A stretch of 15,624 nt of DNA from Selenomonadaceae bacterium (GCA_017390245.1 JAFPCE010000094.1:1-15624), one strand, 5' to 3'. Positions 1 through 7,473 are shown, counted from the stretch's first letter. The notes: generated by a model from the sequence alone, not told the origin. Made by a program: numbers and translations.

Positions 1-75
1 AGGTGCTGCCAGTACAGTACTAAGATTCATACAAAATAGCACTACAAAGAATAACGCTGTTAATCTTTTCTTCAT
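1..75 (-). CDS. Secreted protein, 5' end only (cut by the window edge)
   Basis: Reading leftwards from an ATG at 73-75 there are 25 open codons up to base 1. They encode a classic signal peptide: a KKR-charged start, a hydrophobic core (about residues 7-20), then a V-L-A-A-P cleavage region. A purine-rich ribosome binding site (GGGGGA) lies 5 bases upstream of the ATG. The mature protein is outside the window, so its function cannot be told. The signal peptide ends in the same L-A-A-P as the secreted protein encoded at 1124-2011 on the other side of metA, so the two could be related, but 25 residues are too few to show it. Confidence 0.7.
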   Translation of the reverse strand, partial: MKKRLTALFFVVLFCMNLSTVLAAP

Positions 76-114
76 TCTATTTCCCCCAATGACTCTCTAT
101 TAATAAGTCTGTCT

Positions 115-1059
115 TTAGTCTATGCTGTCATGGCTTTTGTACAAGGAGTCCAGCTCATACGGAGTTTCCTGATATACATAATAATTCAGCCAGTTTGTAA
201 ATAACAAATTAGCTACAGAACGCCAGCGAACTACAGGTGTCTTAGTTGGATCATCATCTGGATAGTAGTTTATAGGTACCTCTACATTATCCACTCCTGC
301 CGCCATATCTCTGTCATACTCAGATTTCAAGGATAAAGGATCATACTCTGCATGGCCTGTAATGAAAAATTGCCTTTTTTCCAGATTGGCCACAGCATAA
401 ACGCCAGCCCGTCCATCAGATTCAGCCAGAATAGTCAGTTCTGGCACCTTTTCCACATCCGCCTTCAAGAACTCCGTATGGCGGGAATGAGGCACATAGA
501 ATTCATCGTCAAACCCCCGGAATAACCGCTCATTTTCCACGCACAAATGATGCTTGTATACGCCAAAAATCTTTGGTGCAACATAGCGCTTGTTAATGCC
601 ATAATGATAGTACAAGCCAGCCTGGGCGCCCCAGCAGATATGGAAGGTAGAGTAAACGTGAGTTTTGCTCCACTCCATAATCTCCGCCACTTCTTCCCAG
701 TAAGCTACCTCTTCAAATTCCATCTGCTCCACTGGCGCACCAGTTATAATCAGCCCATCGTACTTTTTATGCCGCACCTCAGCAAAGGTACCATAAAACT
801 CAGTTAAATACTCCTGAGAAGTATGGCTTGGCACATAGGATTCTGTATAAATAAAATCCACCTCAACCTGCAGCGGTGAGTTACCTAAAAGCCGCAGCAA
901 CTGAGTTTCTGTCACCTGCTTTATGGGCATCAGATTCAATATCAGAATCCGCAGCGGACGTATATCCTGGCTATAGGCTCTGTCTGCATCCATGACAAAG
1001 ATATTCTCCTGCTCCAATATAGCAGCTGCAGGCAGACTATTAGGAATTTTTATTGGCAT
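115..1059 (-). CDS. metA: Homoserine O-acetyltransferase (MetA family)
   Basis: This enzyme acylates the hydroxyl of L-homoserine, the first committed step of methionine biosynthesis, in the cytoplasm. The 314-residue protein matches the MetA/HTS family over its full usual length. It has the N-terminal IRPLRILILNLMP block with Lys47, the catalytic Cys142 in H-I-C-W-G-A-Q, the TGHAEYD block with His236 and Glu238, and the conserved LLFTNWLNYYVYQ-type C-terminus. Residue 111 is Glu (in A-P-V-E-Q-M). In characterised MetA proteins Glu at this site goes with acetyl-CoA and Gly with succinyl-CoA, so acetyl transfer is inferred. The ATG has a GGAG about 10 bases upstream. It lies 64 bases downstream of the secreted-protein gene on the same strand and may be cotranscribed with it. 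I see no SAM riboswitch (S-box) in that gap. Confidence 0.95.
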   Translation of the reverse strand: MPIKIPNSLPAAAILEQENIFVMDADRAYSQDIRPLRILILNLMPIKQVTETQLLRLLGNSPLQVEVDFIYTESYVPSHTSQEYLTEFYGTFAEVRHKKYDGLIITGAPVEQMEFEEVAYWEEVAEIMEWSKTHVYSTFHICWGAQAGLYYHYGINKRYVAPKIFGVYKHHLCVENERLFRGFDDEFYVPHSRHTEFLKADVEKVPELTILAESDGRAGVYAVANLEKRQFFITGHAEYDPLSLKSEYDRDMAAGVDNVEVPINYYPDDDPTKTPVVRWRSVANLLFTNWLNYYVYQETPYELDSLYKSHDSID

Positions 1060-1089
1060 ATTATCATAGCTCCATTCACATCGGATTAA

Positions 1090-1115
1090 TTATCAGTTAT
1101 TGATTATTAGTTATT
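1090..1115. repeat. Short direct repeat in the metA leader
   Basis: Two 12-base copies, TTATCAGTTATT and TTATTAGTTATT, differ at one base and are separated by GA. They lie in the AT-rich gap upstream of metA. This may be no more than low-complexity sequence. Confidence 0.4.
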
Positions 1116-1123
1116 CGCCTTTA

Positions 1124-2011
1124 TTATTTCATACGGCTAGTCAAACTGTAGCGTGTCACCCATGGCTCGTAATCACCCTCATACACCCGCAGCCGTGTCA
1201 AGGCTTCATAGCCTTCAGAATTCTTGGTGATAGCATGGTAATTGCCATCTGTATCACTTTCTGTCAAATCCTGCCAGCCCTGGCTGCCCCAGTGCATATA
1301 GCGCACAATCTTCTCTGTTTCCTGTGGCAGGTTAACTGCCTTCTTCTGGAAACGGATTTCCGTCACTGCCCCCTGGGGATTTTTTACCTCCTGCCATTCC
1401 CAGTAAATCAGATTATCATCATCATGGAAGCGCATAGTGGTAGTATCAGCCATGCTGTGCACAGTACCACCATCCTTGTCAGTCTTCTGCCACAGCATCA
1501 GCCATCTGTCATCAGCCTTGGAGCGCTCCACCTCGCCCATACCAAAAACAGTATCCACAATATACACATAGAAATCCTCATCAAATTCCTGGGAATTGAT
1601 TTCCTTATACTTTAAATTCTGTGAGCTCTTGCTCCAAAGCTCCTGGCCAGCGCTGTCATAAAACACCTCATCCACATAAGCCATAGTACGCTGCTGAGGA
1701 TTAACCAGTACAGTAGCAATGCTATAGGACAGACGGGTTGGCTGAATATCCTTTAAGCCGTAGTTCTCCAGAGTTTCCTTTGCTCCACCGAAGCTATAGC
1801 CAGTCTTGGTGATAGCCTTAATCAGGCAGGGAACGTGGTTATCAGAGTACTTCTCTACCTTTACCTCTACTGGTGCATAAGATTTAGTGTACTTATCATC
1901 AGAAGAAATCCAGTACCAGCCAATATCATCACCTGGCGCTGCTAAAGCTGTGCCATTTACAGTAAACATACACGCACATAACAGCATCAGCAAAAATAAA
2001 AACTTTTTCAT
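1124..2011 (-). CDS. Secreted protein of unknown function
   Basis: This 295-residue protein begins with a signal peptide: two Lys, a long hydrophobic core, then T-A-L-A-A-P, with probable signal peptidase I cleavage after Ala24. Cysteines 12 and 14 lie inside the hydrophobic core; a lipobox reading (L-C-A-C) is possible but weak. The mature part is rich in aromatic and charged residues, starts with a WYWISSDDKYTK segment and has no membrane segment or catalytic motif that I recognise. It is probably an extracytoplasmic, beta-rich protein, which is inferred from composition only. The ATG has a GAGG ribosome binding site 8 bases upstream and a plausible promoter at 2061-2090. metA follows 64 bases downstream. 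I do not recognise the family. Confidence 0.85.
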   Translation of the reverse strand: MKKFLFLLMLLCACMFTVNGTALAAPGDDIGWYWISSDDKYTKSYAPVEVKVEKYSDNHVPCLIKAITKTGYSFGGAKETLENYGLKDIQPTRLSYSIATVLVNPQQRTMAYVDEVFYDSAGQELWSKSSQNLKYKEINSQEFDEDFYVYIVDTVFGMGEVERSKADDRWLMLWQKTDKDGGTVHSMADTTTMRFHDDDNLIYWEWQEVKNPQGAVTEIRFQKKAVNLPQETEKIVRYMHWGSQGWQDLTESDTDGNYHAITKNSEGYEALTRLRVYEGDYEPWVTRYSLTSRMK

Positions 2012-2060
2012 TCTATATACCTCATATTTCTAAACTTGAAAAAGATTGCATTCAAAGCTT

Positions 2061-2090
2061 ATTTTATCACATATTACAACTATTTACCAA
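2061..2090 (-). promoter_or_regulatory. Probable promoter of the secreted-protein gene
   Basis: On the minus strand a TTGGTA -35-like element (2085-2090) is followed after 18 bases by a TAAAAT -10-like element (2061-2066), about 50 bases upstream of the ATG. It matches sigma70-type boxes at 4/6 and 5/6 positions. Assigned by eye. Confidence 0.45.
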
Positions 2091-2111
2091 AAAATCACCA
2101 TTATTATGCCA

Positions 2112-2141
2112 TTAACCTGTCCTGTCCTAACTGGCTATAAT
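2112..2141 (+). promoter_or_regulatory. Probable promoter of the plus-strand gene at 2214
   Basis: A perfect TATAAT (2136-2141) follows a TTAACC -35-like element (2112-2117) with an 18-base spacer, about 70 bases upstream of the ATG. With the leftward promoter at 2061-2090 it makes a divergent intergenic region. Confidence 0.45.
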
Positions 2142-2213
2142 TGTTTTTCCTGATATGGTACAATAAACATACGCAAATCAAAACTAACTCAATGAACCAC
2201 AGGAGGAGCATAT

Positions 2214-2780
2214 ATGGAATACACTAACTTTCAGGTAGGAGAAAAATTCCCGCTGCCTATACAGCATCAGGGTGATGGTGGCTTGTTTCAAATAGATGCC
2301 AACGGCTGCATGTTTATTCTGCAGCTCAGCACTGCCGATGTCATTGCCGTGGAAGCCTTCCGTACCGGTGAGCTGGAGCTGGGCCTTTATGAGCAGGATG
2401 GCATTTTATTTTTCCTCTACAAAATAGATGGTATCTTCAAGGATGGCTGGGGAGATTCCCCTTTAGGCATCCAGCTGCTGCCACCTGGCCTGAAGCCTAT
2501 ATTGGAGGATTTACAGGAGCCAGTTATCCATCTGTACCTGGTAAATACCCAGCTGCAGATACTGCTGGCCCAGAGAACCGTAACTCTTACGGATGAATTT
2601 TTCACTGCCCTGAAGGCTGCTGTAAAAAACCAGCTGGAATCTTCCATGACCCCAGGAGCTTATGTTAACACACTAAAATGTATTTGGTCTGAAAAAACCT
2701 CAAAAGCCATGAGTGAAAAAGCCATAGTCAGACAAAAAGTTGCCTTAAGCATCCCGCCTATGGCCGCTAAACCACATTAA
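2214..2780 (+). CDS. Hypothetical protein, only plus-strand gene
   Basis: This 188-residue open frame has a strong ribosome binding site (AGGAGG, about 8 bases before the ATG), its own candidate promoter and a terminator just after its stop, all of which support a real gene. The protein has no signal peptide and no clear membrane segment. Its first two thirds alternate hydrophobic and acidic residues in a pattern expected of beta strands (for example the ELELGLYEQDG stretch), with a G-W-G-D-S-P-L-G-I-Q segment near residue 80. The C-terminal third looks helical and Lys-rich. I do not recognise the family. It is divergent from the secreted-protein gene and convergent with the PHP phosphatase gene, so it is a single-gene transcription unit. 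A role cannot be inferred from the neighbours. Confidence 0.8.
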   Translation: MEYTNFQVGEKFPLPIQHQGDGGLFQIDANGCMFILQLSTADVIAVEAFRTGELELGLYEQDGILFFLYKIDGIFKDGWGDSPLGIQLLPPGLKPILEDLQEPVIHLYLVNTQLQILLAQRTVTLTDEFFTALKAAVKNQLESSMTPGAYVNTLKCIWSEKTSKAMSEKAIVRQKVALSIPPMAAKPH

Positions 2781-2787
2781 TAACACC

Positions 2788-2835
2788 AAAAAGAGCTGCT
2801 ACATTTCGCTTTTGCGATTTGCCACAGCTCTTTTT
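2788..2835. terminator. Bidirectional rho-independent terminator
   Basis: AAAAAGAGCTG (2788-2798) pairs perfectly with CAGCTCTTTTT (2825-2835), giving an 11-bp stem with U-runs on both strands. An inner CGC-TTTT-GCG mini-hairpin sits in the loop. It lies between the convergent genes ending at 2780 and 2850 and can serve both. Confidence 0.85.
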
Positions 2836-2849
2836 CGCTTTAATCTTAT

Positions 2850-3701
2850 TTATCCCAAAGGTACCATAGTTCTTTTTCTCTTATTAAAGGTCATGCCTTC
2901 TATATAGCCATATTCCTTTACGTATTTAATGGCATCGTCAATATAAGCACCACAGTCCTCTGGCTTGTGGGCATCAGAGGAGGTGATAATTGGCAGTTCA
3001 TATTCCTTAGCCAGCTTCAGAAAATCTCCGTAAGGAGAAATCTCCTGCACAGGATAGCGGTAATAGGTACCAGTATTGACGTCTATACCCATATCAGCCT
3101 TCTTTAAGGCCTGCACCGCTCTTAAAAGATATGGTGTTACATCAAAATCTGGGAAGTATTTATACAGCCTGATATTAAAGGGATGCCCCAGTACATCATA
3201 GAGACCACCAGCGCATAAATGCTCAATTTCCTGGGTATACCACTCATAAATATCCTCCAGGGAATGCTGCTGCCACTCAGCCTTGATTTCCTCAGAATCA
3301 TAGGCCCAGCCGCGGATAAAATGAATAGAGCCTATGACATAGTCAAAGGGATATTTGTCCAGGATTTCCCTTACCTTGGCCTGATTCTGGAAATTGCACA
3401 CCTCAATGCCGATTTTTGCCTCATAACCATATTCCCTGAGCTTTGCCATGAAATTGAAATAATCATCAATGGTATGCTTGAATTTATTGGTTTTCAGCCA
3501 CTTTTTCTGAAAACTGCCTACGAAGGAATCATCAAGAATCAGATCTTCATAATACAAATCCTCAAATTCTGGAAAGGTATGGGCATGTTCAGTAATGCCG
3601 ATTTCATTAAGGCCTCTTTTTTTCGCTGCCTCAAAAAATCCTTTAGCCCATTCAACCTTGTAATCGCCCTTTTCAAAATGCATGTGGTAATCAAATTTCA
3701 T
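2850..3701 (-). CDS. PHP-family phosphatase, histidinol-phosphatase (HisJ/HisK) type
   Basis: This 283-residue protein is a PHP-domain metallophosphoesterase. The metal-binding motifs are all visible in order: His6 and His8 (H-M-H), Glu38-His39 (I-T-E-H), Glu100 (I-G-I-E), His127 (G-S-I-H), His173 (L-G-H-P) and Asp243-His245 (S-D-A-H). The G-S-I-H-F-I and D-V-L-G-H-P blocks are typical of the HisJ-type histidinol-phosphatases, which remove phosphate from L-histidinol phosphate in histidine biosynthesis. The exact substrate is inferred, because PHP proteins vary and no other his gene is nearby. The ATG has a GAGGG ribosome binding site about 8 bases upstream. It lies 20 bases after the HAD phosphatase gene on the same strand, so the two are probably cotranscribed, ending at the 2788-2835 terminator. 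Confidence 0.85.
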   Translation of the reverse strand: MKFDYHMHFEKGDYKVEWAKGFFEAAKKRGLNEIGITEHAHTFPEFEDLYYEDLILDDSFVGSFQKKWLKTNKFKHTIDDYFNFMAKLREYGYEAKIGIEVCNFQNQAKVREILDKYPFDYVIGSIHFIRGWAYDSEEIKAEWQQHSLEDIYEWYTQEIEHLCAGGLYDVLGHPFNIRLYKYFPDFDVTPYLLRAVQALKKADMGIDVNTGTYYRYPVQEISPYGDFLKLAKEYELPIITSSDAHKPEDCGAYIDDAIKYVKEYGYIEGMTFNKRKRTMVPLG

Positions 3702-3721
3702 AATTGCACCCTCATATTTTC

Positions 3722-4522
3722 TCAGATAAGTCCCTGGTCTATAAAGGCCCTGATTTGCTGCATAACTCCATATTCCTTATGGCTTGGAGCTTCAAACCGT
3801 GCCACTTCCTTCAGCTTAGGATGGGCATTGGCCATAGCATAGCTGTAATATACAGACTGCATCATCTCATAATCGTTAAGATAATCACCAAAGGCAGCAC
3901 ATTCCTCTGGCTTAAAGCCCATAATGCGCTGGACATTTTTTACAGCCCAGCCCTTGTTGGCCTCAGGATTCATAAAATCCACCCATACATTGCTGCTTAA
4001 GGTAATAGCCAGCTTGGTAGGGAAATTCAGCATTGGCTGGTAAATATTTTTGTCAGCATCCTGCCCCACACAATCCGCCACAGCTAATTTAATAAAATCA
4101 TCATCGATGTCTTCATAGCTGTCTACATACTGGGAAACAGTATAAAAGGCATCCAGCTCAGCGATATGCTCACGCCAGCGTTCCAGAATATAGGAGCACT
4201 TCTTGCCGCAAACCACAGGATAAATATCCCCCAGAGTCAGCAGCTGCTGCAAAACCCGCAGATACTCAGTCTTGTCAATGACATTGGAAAATATCTCCTT
4301 GCCCTTATAAGCGCCATAAGTGCCATTTTCTGCCAAAAACATGAAATCATCTTTATACTTATCCAGCTGCCGCAGCAAGGCATAATACTGCCTGCCACTA
4401 GCTGGAGCAAAAATAACATTTCTTTTTTTCAGCTCTGACATTACCTCATCAAAATCAGGAGGCAGCTGTCCATTTTCATCTAAAAGAGTTCCATCCATAT
4501 CAGAAAAAATTATTTTTATCAT
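3722..4522 (-). CDS. Cof-type HAD-IIB hydrolase (sugar/nucleotide phosphatase family)
   Basis: This is a cytoplasmic HAD phosphatase of 266 residues, the usual size for Cof-type members. Motif I is D-M-D-G-T (Asp8 nucleophile, Asp10), motif II is A-S-G-R (Ser42), motif III Lys190 lies in N-K-G-W-A-V, and motif IV is G-D-Y-L-N-D (Asp213, Asp217). A large cap domain sits between motifs II and III, as in the IIB class. I chose the ATG at 4520-4522 because a strong AAGGAGGT lies 6 bases upstream and the protein then starts right at the first core strand. The frame is open for 22 more codons upstream, but without such support. The substrate is unknown; relatives act on sugar phosphates, FMN or PLP-like compounds. 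It sits 83 bases downstream of ahbD and 20 bases upstream of the PHP gene. Confidence 0.9.
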   Translation of the reverse strand: MIKIIFSDMDGTLLDENGQLPPDFDEVMSELKKRNVIFAPASGRQYYALLRQLDKYKDDFMFLAENGTYGAYKGKEIFSNVIDKTEYLRVLQQLLTLGDIYPVVCGKKCSYILERWREHIAELDAFYTVSQYVDSYEDIDDDFIKLAVADCVGQDADKNIYQPMLNFPTKLAITLSSNVWVDFMNPEANKGWAVKNVQRIMGFKPEECAAFGDYLNDYEMMQSVYYSYAMANAHPKLKEVARFEAPSHKEYGVMQQIRAFIDQGLI

Positions 4523-4605
4523 CAAGTTACCTCCTTGTTTTGCCATCTCCCTGGTATAAAACAGGTACATTACGGCTGTCTCTGGCAAACCTCAAACAGC
4601 TGGAA

Positions 4606-5601
4606 TTACTGTCCTTTACGGCCGTGATACAGGCACCATGGCTCTTCTGCCATGTAGTCACCATTGTTGTAGTATGCAGCCCTGGCTCTGCAGCCACCAC
4701 AGGCATGCTTGTATTTGCAGGTACCGCAGCCACCGGAATACTCCAGTGTCCGCAGCTTGTTTAATACCTCACTGTTTTTCCAGATTTCATCAAATGGAGT
4801 TTTACGCACATCTCCCAGCTCCATGTTCAGGTACGCACATGGCTGTACCTTACCCCTTGGGCTGATAATGCAATATGCTGTTCCTGCCAGGCAGCCTCTT
4901 CTGAAGCGCGTCTTGATACCCATCTGATCAGCAATACGCAGGAACTGCGGTGCACAGGTAGGCTTCAGCTCAATATCCACTTCCTGCTGCTTTTTCATAA
5001 TGCGGGTCAGAGTATCCTCATATTCCTCAGCCCGCAGGGATTCTGCCTCAATGGTTTTGGCTCTGCCTGTTGGTACTAGGAAAAAGAAATGGTGGGCTAC
5101 AGCTCCCTCAGCCACAGCAAAGTCTGTAATAGCTTCTATCTCATGGCTGTTCCAGTCCATAACAGTTGTATGAATCTGGAAGGGCAGTCCCACAGCACGG
5201 CAGTTGCGCATGCCCTGGACAGCACCTTCCCAGGCATTAGGGAATTTTCTGAACTCATTATGCTTAGCTGCATCCATGGAATCCAGGGAAATCCCCATGC
5301 CCATAGCTCCAGCTTCCTTCAGTTTTTGGGCCATTTCCAGGGTAATCAAGGTTCCGTTGGTGCCAAATACAGGCCGTAAGCCCAGCTTTTTGGCATAAGC
5401 CACCAGCTCCACTATATCTGGCCGCATTAAAGGCTCACCACCGGAAAAAATCATGATTTTAAAGTTTGCTCTGGCAATCTGCTCCAGCAATGTCTTGGCC
5501 TCAGCAGTGGAAAGCTCCTCCTCTGCCTTACAGCCTGCCTCACGATAGCAGTGGTCACAGTACATATTACATGCGTTGGTAACATTCCAGGATACAATCA
5601 T
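4606..5601 (-). CDS. ahbD: Radical SAM/SPASM haem biosynthesis protein (AhbD/NirJ2 type)
   Basis: This 331-residue radical SAM enzyme carries Cys11-Cys15-Cys18 (CxxxCxxC) for the SAM-bound 4Fe-4S cluster, an SGGEP motif and a GISLDS strand. Its Cys-rich SPASM-type C-terminus has Cys at 237, 244, 255, 292, 295, 301, 304 and 323, enough for one or more auxiliary clusters. The pairing with a NirJ1-like gene points to NirJ2/AhbD, the haem synthase that converts the two propionates of Fe-coproporphyrin III to vinyl groups in the siroheme-dependent haem pathway. Its start overlaps the stop of the upstream gene by one base (TAATG) with GGAGGG just before it, suggesting translational coupling. The family is certain; the AhbD assignment is an inference from context, because SPASM proteins also mature peptides. 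Confidence 0.85.
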   Translation of the reverse strand: MIVSWNVTNACNMYCDHCYREAGCKAEEELSTAEAKTLLEQIARANFKIMIFSGGEPLMRPDIVELVAYAKKLGLRPVFGTNGTLITLEMAQKLKEAGAMGMGISLDSMDAAKHNEFRKFPNAWEGAVQGMRNCRAVGLPFQIHTTVMDWNSHEIEAITDFAVAEGAVAHHFFFLVPTGRAKTIEAESLRAEEYEDTLTRIMKKQQEVDIELKPTCAPQFLRIADQMGIKTRFRRGCLAGTAYCIISPRGKVQPCAYLNMELGDVRKTPFDEIWKNSEVLNKLRTLEYSGGCGTCKYKHACGGCRARAAYYNNGDYMAEEPWCLYHGRKGQ

Positions 5602-6791
5602 TATTTATTCCCTCCTGTTAAGCCAATTTCTGCATCAGTTAAATAGCAGGATGGGTCAGACTCCCAGAAGTCCCCGGTCTTTGCCTCAGCTCTGGTGCGG
5701 AAGTTGCCATTGCAGTAATCAAGATACTGGCACTGGCTGCAGCGTCCCTTTAACAGCTTTTTGCGGTCCTTCAGTCCTGCCATAATAGGATGTGAAGTAT
5801 CCTGCCAGATATCACCGAAGCTTCGCTCCCGGACATTGCCAAAGGTATGGTGCTGGGTGAACTGGTCTGGATGCACATAACCTAATGGGTCCACCTCACC
5901 AAAGGCTATACCAGAACGATTACCGCCATTTCTGCTGATGAATTCCTTTATCTGGGCTGCCTGGGCATCGTTGCCCTCAGACAGTGCCTTTAAATACATG
6001 TACACACCATCGCAGTGGTTATCTACAGTAAGAATCTCCTTCTCCAGGCCTCTGTCCTCAAAGTCCCTGGTACGGCGGATAATAATATCCATAGCCCGGC
6101 GGGACTCTTCTGCTGTAACATCCTGATCCATCATAGCATTGCCACGGCCAGAATAAACCAGATGATAGAAGCAGACTCTGTTAATATATTCTCTCTCGAT
6201 GAAATCAAAAATATTGTCCAGCTCCTGGATGTTGTGGTGATTAATGGTAAAGCGCAGGCCTACTCTCTGTCCCACAGCTACACAGTTCTGGATACCTGCC
6301 ATAGCCTTGGCAAAAGCACCCTCTACACCGCGAAATTTATCATTAACATCCTGCAGGCCATCCAGGGAAATACCCACATAGCCTACACCGATATCCTTGA
6401 TTTTCTGAGCCACCTCTCTGGTAATCAATGTACCATTGGTAGACAAAGTTGGCCGCACACCCTTGCTCTGAGCATAAGCTGCCAGCTCAAAGAAGTCTGG
6501 ACGGATTAAAGGCTCACCGCCGGAAAACAGCAGTACAGGCACCTTAAAGGCTGCAAGATCATCTATAAACTTCTTAGCCTCAGCAGTTGTAAGCTCATCT
6601 GCATATTTCTTGTTGTCAGAGCTCATGTAGCAATGACGGCACTTCAAGTTACAGGTCTTGGTGGAATTCCACACCACCACTGGTCCCATGCCTTCACCTG
6701 CACCATTTTTCGCAGCGTGGGCTCCTTTAGTATAACGCAGAGAATCACCATAGTATTCCCTGGCAAAAAGTAATTTTGTTACGCTTATCAT
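5601..6791 (-). CDS. ahbC: Radical SAM haem biosynthesis protein (AhbC/NirJ1 type)
   Basis: This 396-residue radical SAM enzyme begins with a ~36-residue family-specific leader containing the SLRYTKGAH segment, then the Cys47-Cys51-Cys54 cluster motif (T-C-N-L-K-C-R-H-C-Y), an SGGEP loop and a G-I-S-L-D-G strand. The C-terminal half ends with Cys351, 354, 360 and 382 in C-x2-C-x5-C-N-G-N-F and D-P-S-C-Y-L, the pattern I know from NirJ1/AhbC proteins. AhbC removes the two acetate side chains of 12,18-didecarboxysiroheme to give Fe-coproporphyrin III. NirJ1 was named for a proposed haem d1 role, but no nitrite reductase gene is present here. It follows the TetR gene by 31 bases and is coupled to ahbD. 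The siroheme decarboxylase genes ahbA and ahbB are not in the window. Confidence 0.9.
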   Translation of the reverse strand: MISVTKLLFAREYYGDSLRYTKGAHAAKNGAGEGMGPVVVWNSTKTCNLKCRHCYMSSDNKKYADELTTAEAKKFIDDLAAFKVPVLLFSGGEPLIRPDFFELAAYAQSKGVRPTLSTNGTLITREVAQKIKDIGVGYVGISLDGLQDVNDKFRGVEGAFAKAMAGIQNCVAVGQRVGLRFTINHHNIQELDNIFDFIEREYINRVCFYHLVYSGRGNAMMDQDVTAEESRRAMDIIIRRTRDFEDRGLEKEILTVDNHCDGVYMYLKALSEGNDAQAAQIKEFISRNGGNRSGIAFGEVDPLGYVHPDQFTQHHTFGNVRERSFGDIWQDTSHPIMAGLKDRKKLLKGRCSQCQYLDYCNGNFRTRAEAKTGDFWESDPSCYLTDAEIGLTGGNK

Positions 6792-6822
6792 CTTTCCTCA
6801 CCTAAATATTATTTAATACACA

Positions 6823-7416
6823 TTATTTCACACAAATACCGTCAATGATTATCTGCAGCTTCATAGAAATATTCTCCTCAAAGCTAAGCTTCAGGCTGCT
6901 AAATGCTGCTGCCTGAAACAGAGAATGAAACAGCTCAGTTATAAGCTCAGCCGAAATATCCTGCCGGAACTCACCACTGGCCTGTCCTTCCTTCACCAGC
7001 TGCAAAAACATATCCATAAAAGCTGGGGCATGCCCGCTATGCTCATGACCACCATGGCCTGCCTCAGCTCTGTCACCTACACTAAGAAACAGTGGCAAAA
7101 CGAATCTGTTCTCTGCAATCAGCTTAGCCATAGTTAAAAACATATCCTGCAAAATAGCCGCCCGGCTCTGCTCCTTCAGAGACATCAAATGCTCCTTCAG
7201 CTGTCCTGCCAGGCTATCTAAAAAGCAATATAAAATATCTTCCTTGGATGAAAAATAATTATAAAATGTTCCCAGGCCCATATCTGCAGTTTTCATAATA
7301 TCTGCAACGGAGGCTGTCTGAAAGCCATTTTCACGAAATTGCTGCAAAGCAGCCTCCATGATTTTCTTTCTAGCCTGAATCTTCTTCAATTCACGCTTTC
7401 CCATAACTTCGCCCAT
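6823..7416 (-). CDS. TetR-family transcriptional regulator with a histidine-rich loop
   Basis: This 197-residue protein has a typical TetR N-terminal helix-turn-helix (residues about 37-62: a V-A-D-I-M helix, then M-G-L-G-T-F-Y-N-Y-F-S-S-K-E-D-I). The rest is a helical ligand/dimer domain. Between two helices lies a loop with four histidines (121, 124, 126 and 129: H-G-G-H-E-H-S-G-H), unusual for the family and suggestive of metal or haem binding. It is the first gene of the ahbC-ahbD unit and probably controls it and itself; palindromes overlap its promoter. Two tandem ATG codons are possible. I chose the second (7414-7416) because it is 7 bases from a strong AGGAGG, against 4 for the first (7417-7419). 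The ligand is unknown. Confidence 0.9.
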   Translation of the reverse strand: MGEVMGKRELKKIQARKKIMEAALQQFRENGFQTASVADIMKTADMGLGTFYNYFSSKEDILYCFLDSLAGQLKEHLMSLKEQSRAAILQDMFLTMAKLIAENRFVLPLFLSVGDRAEAGHGGHEHSGHAPAFMDMFLQLVKEGQASGEFRQDISAELITELFHSLFQAAAFSSLKLSFEENISMKLQIIIDGICVK

Positions 7417-7444
7417 CATAACACCTCCTCATGTGTCTTAGCCT

Positions 7445-7473
7445 ATTATATATGAAACCGTCATAGTACGCAA
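7445..7473 (-). promoter_or_regulatory. Probable promoter of the TetR-ahbC-ahbD operon
   Basis: On the minus strand TTGCGT (7468-7473) and a perfect TATAAT (7445-7450) are separated by 17 bases, about 30 bases upstream of the TetR start codon. The spacer contains an inverted repeat (7451-7465), where a repressor could block polymerase. Confidence 0.6.
7451..7465. promoter_or_regulatory. Candidate TetR operator in the promoter spacer
   Basis: TATGA and TCATA form a 5-5-5 inverted repeat exactly between the -10 and -35 boxes. The position suits autorepression. It was assigned by eye and its short arms could arise by chance. Confidence 0.4.

Noticed and set aside
1060..1123. Possible SAM riboswitch in front of metA
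   Set aside because: The 64-base gap is too short and lacks S-box core sequences and a terminator hairpin.
1100..1615. Plus-strand open frame of 171 codons inside the secreted-protein gene
   Set aside because: It is an antisense shadow; the minus-strand frame has a signal peptide, promoter and ribosome binding site.
3219..3842. Plus-strand open frame of 207 codons opposite the two phosphatase genes
   Set aside because: It spans the junction of two well-supported minus-strand genes, has no plausible ribosome binding site or domain, and is a shadow of their coding.
4606..6791. Peptide-maturation (RiPP) pair of radical SAM/SPASM enzymes
   Set aside because: No small precursor peptide gene lies near, and the leader and C-terminal Cys patterns fit NirJ1/AhbC and NirJ2/AhbD better.
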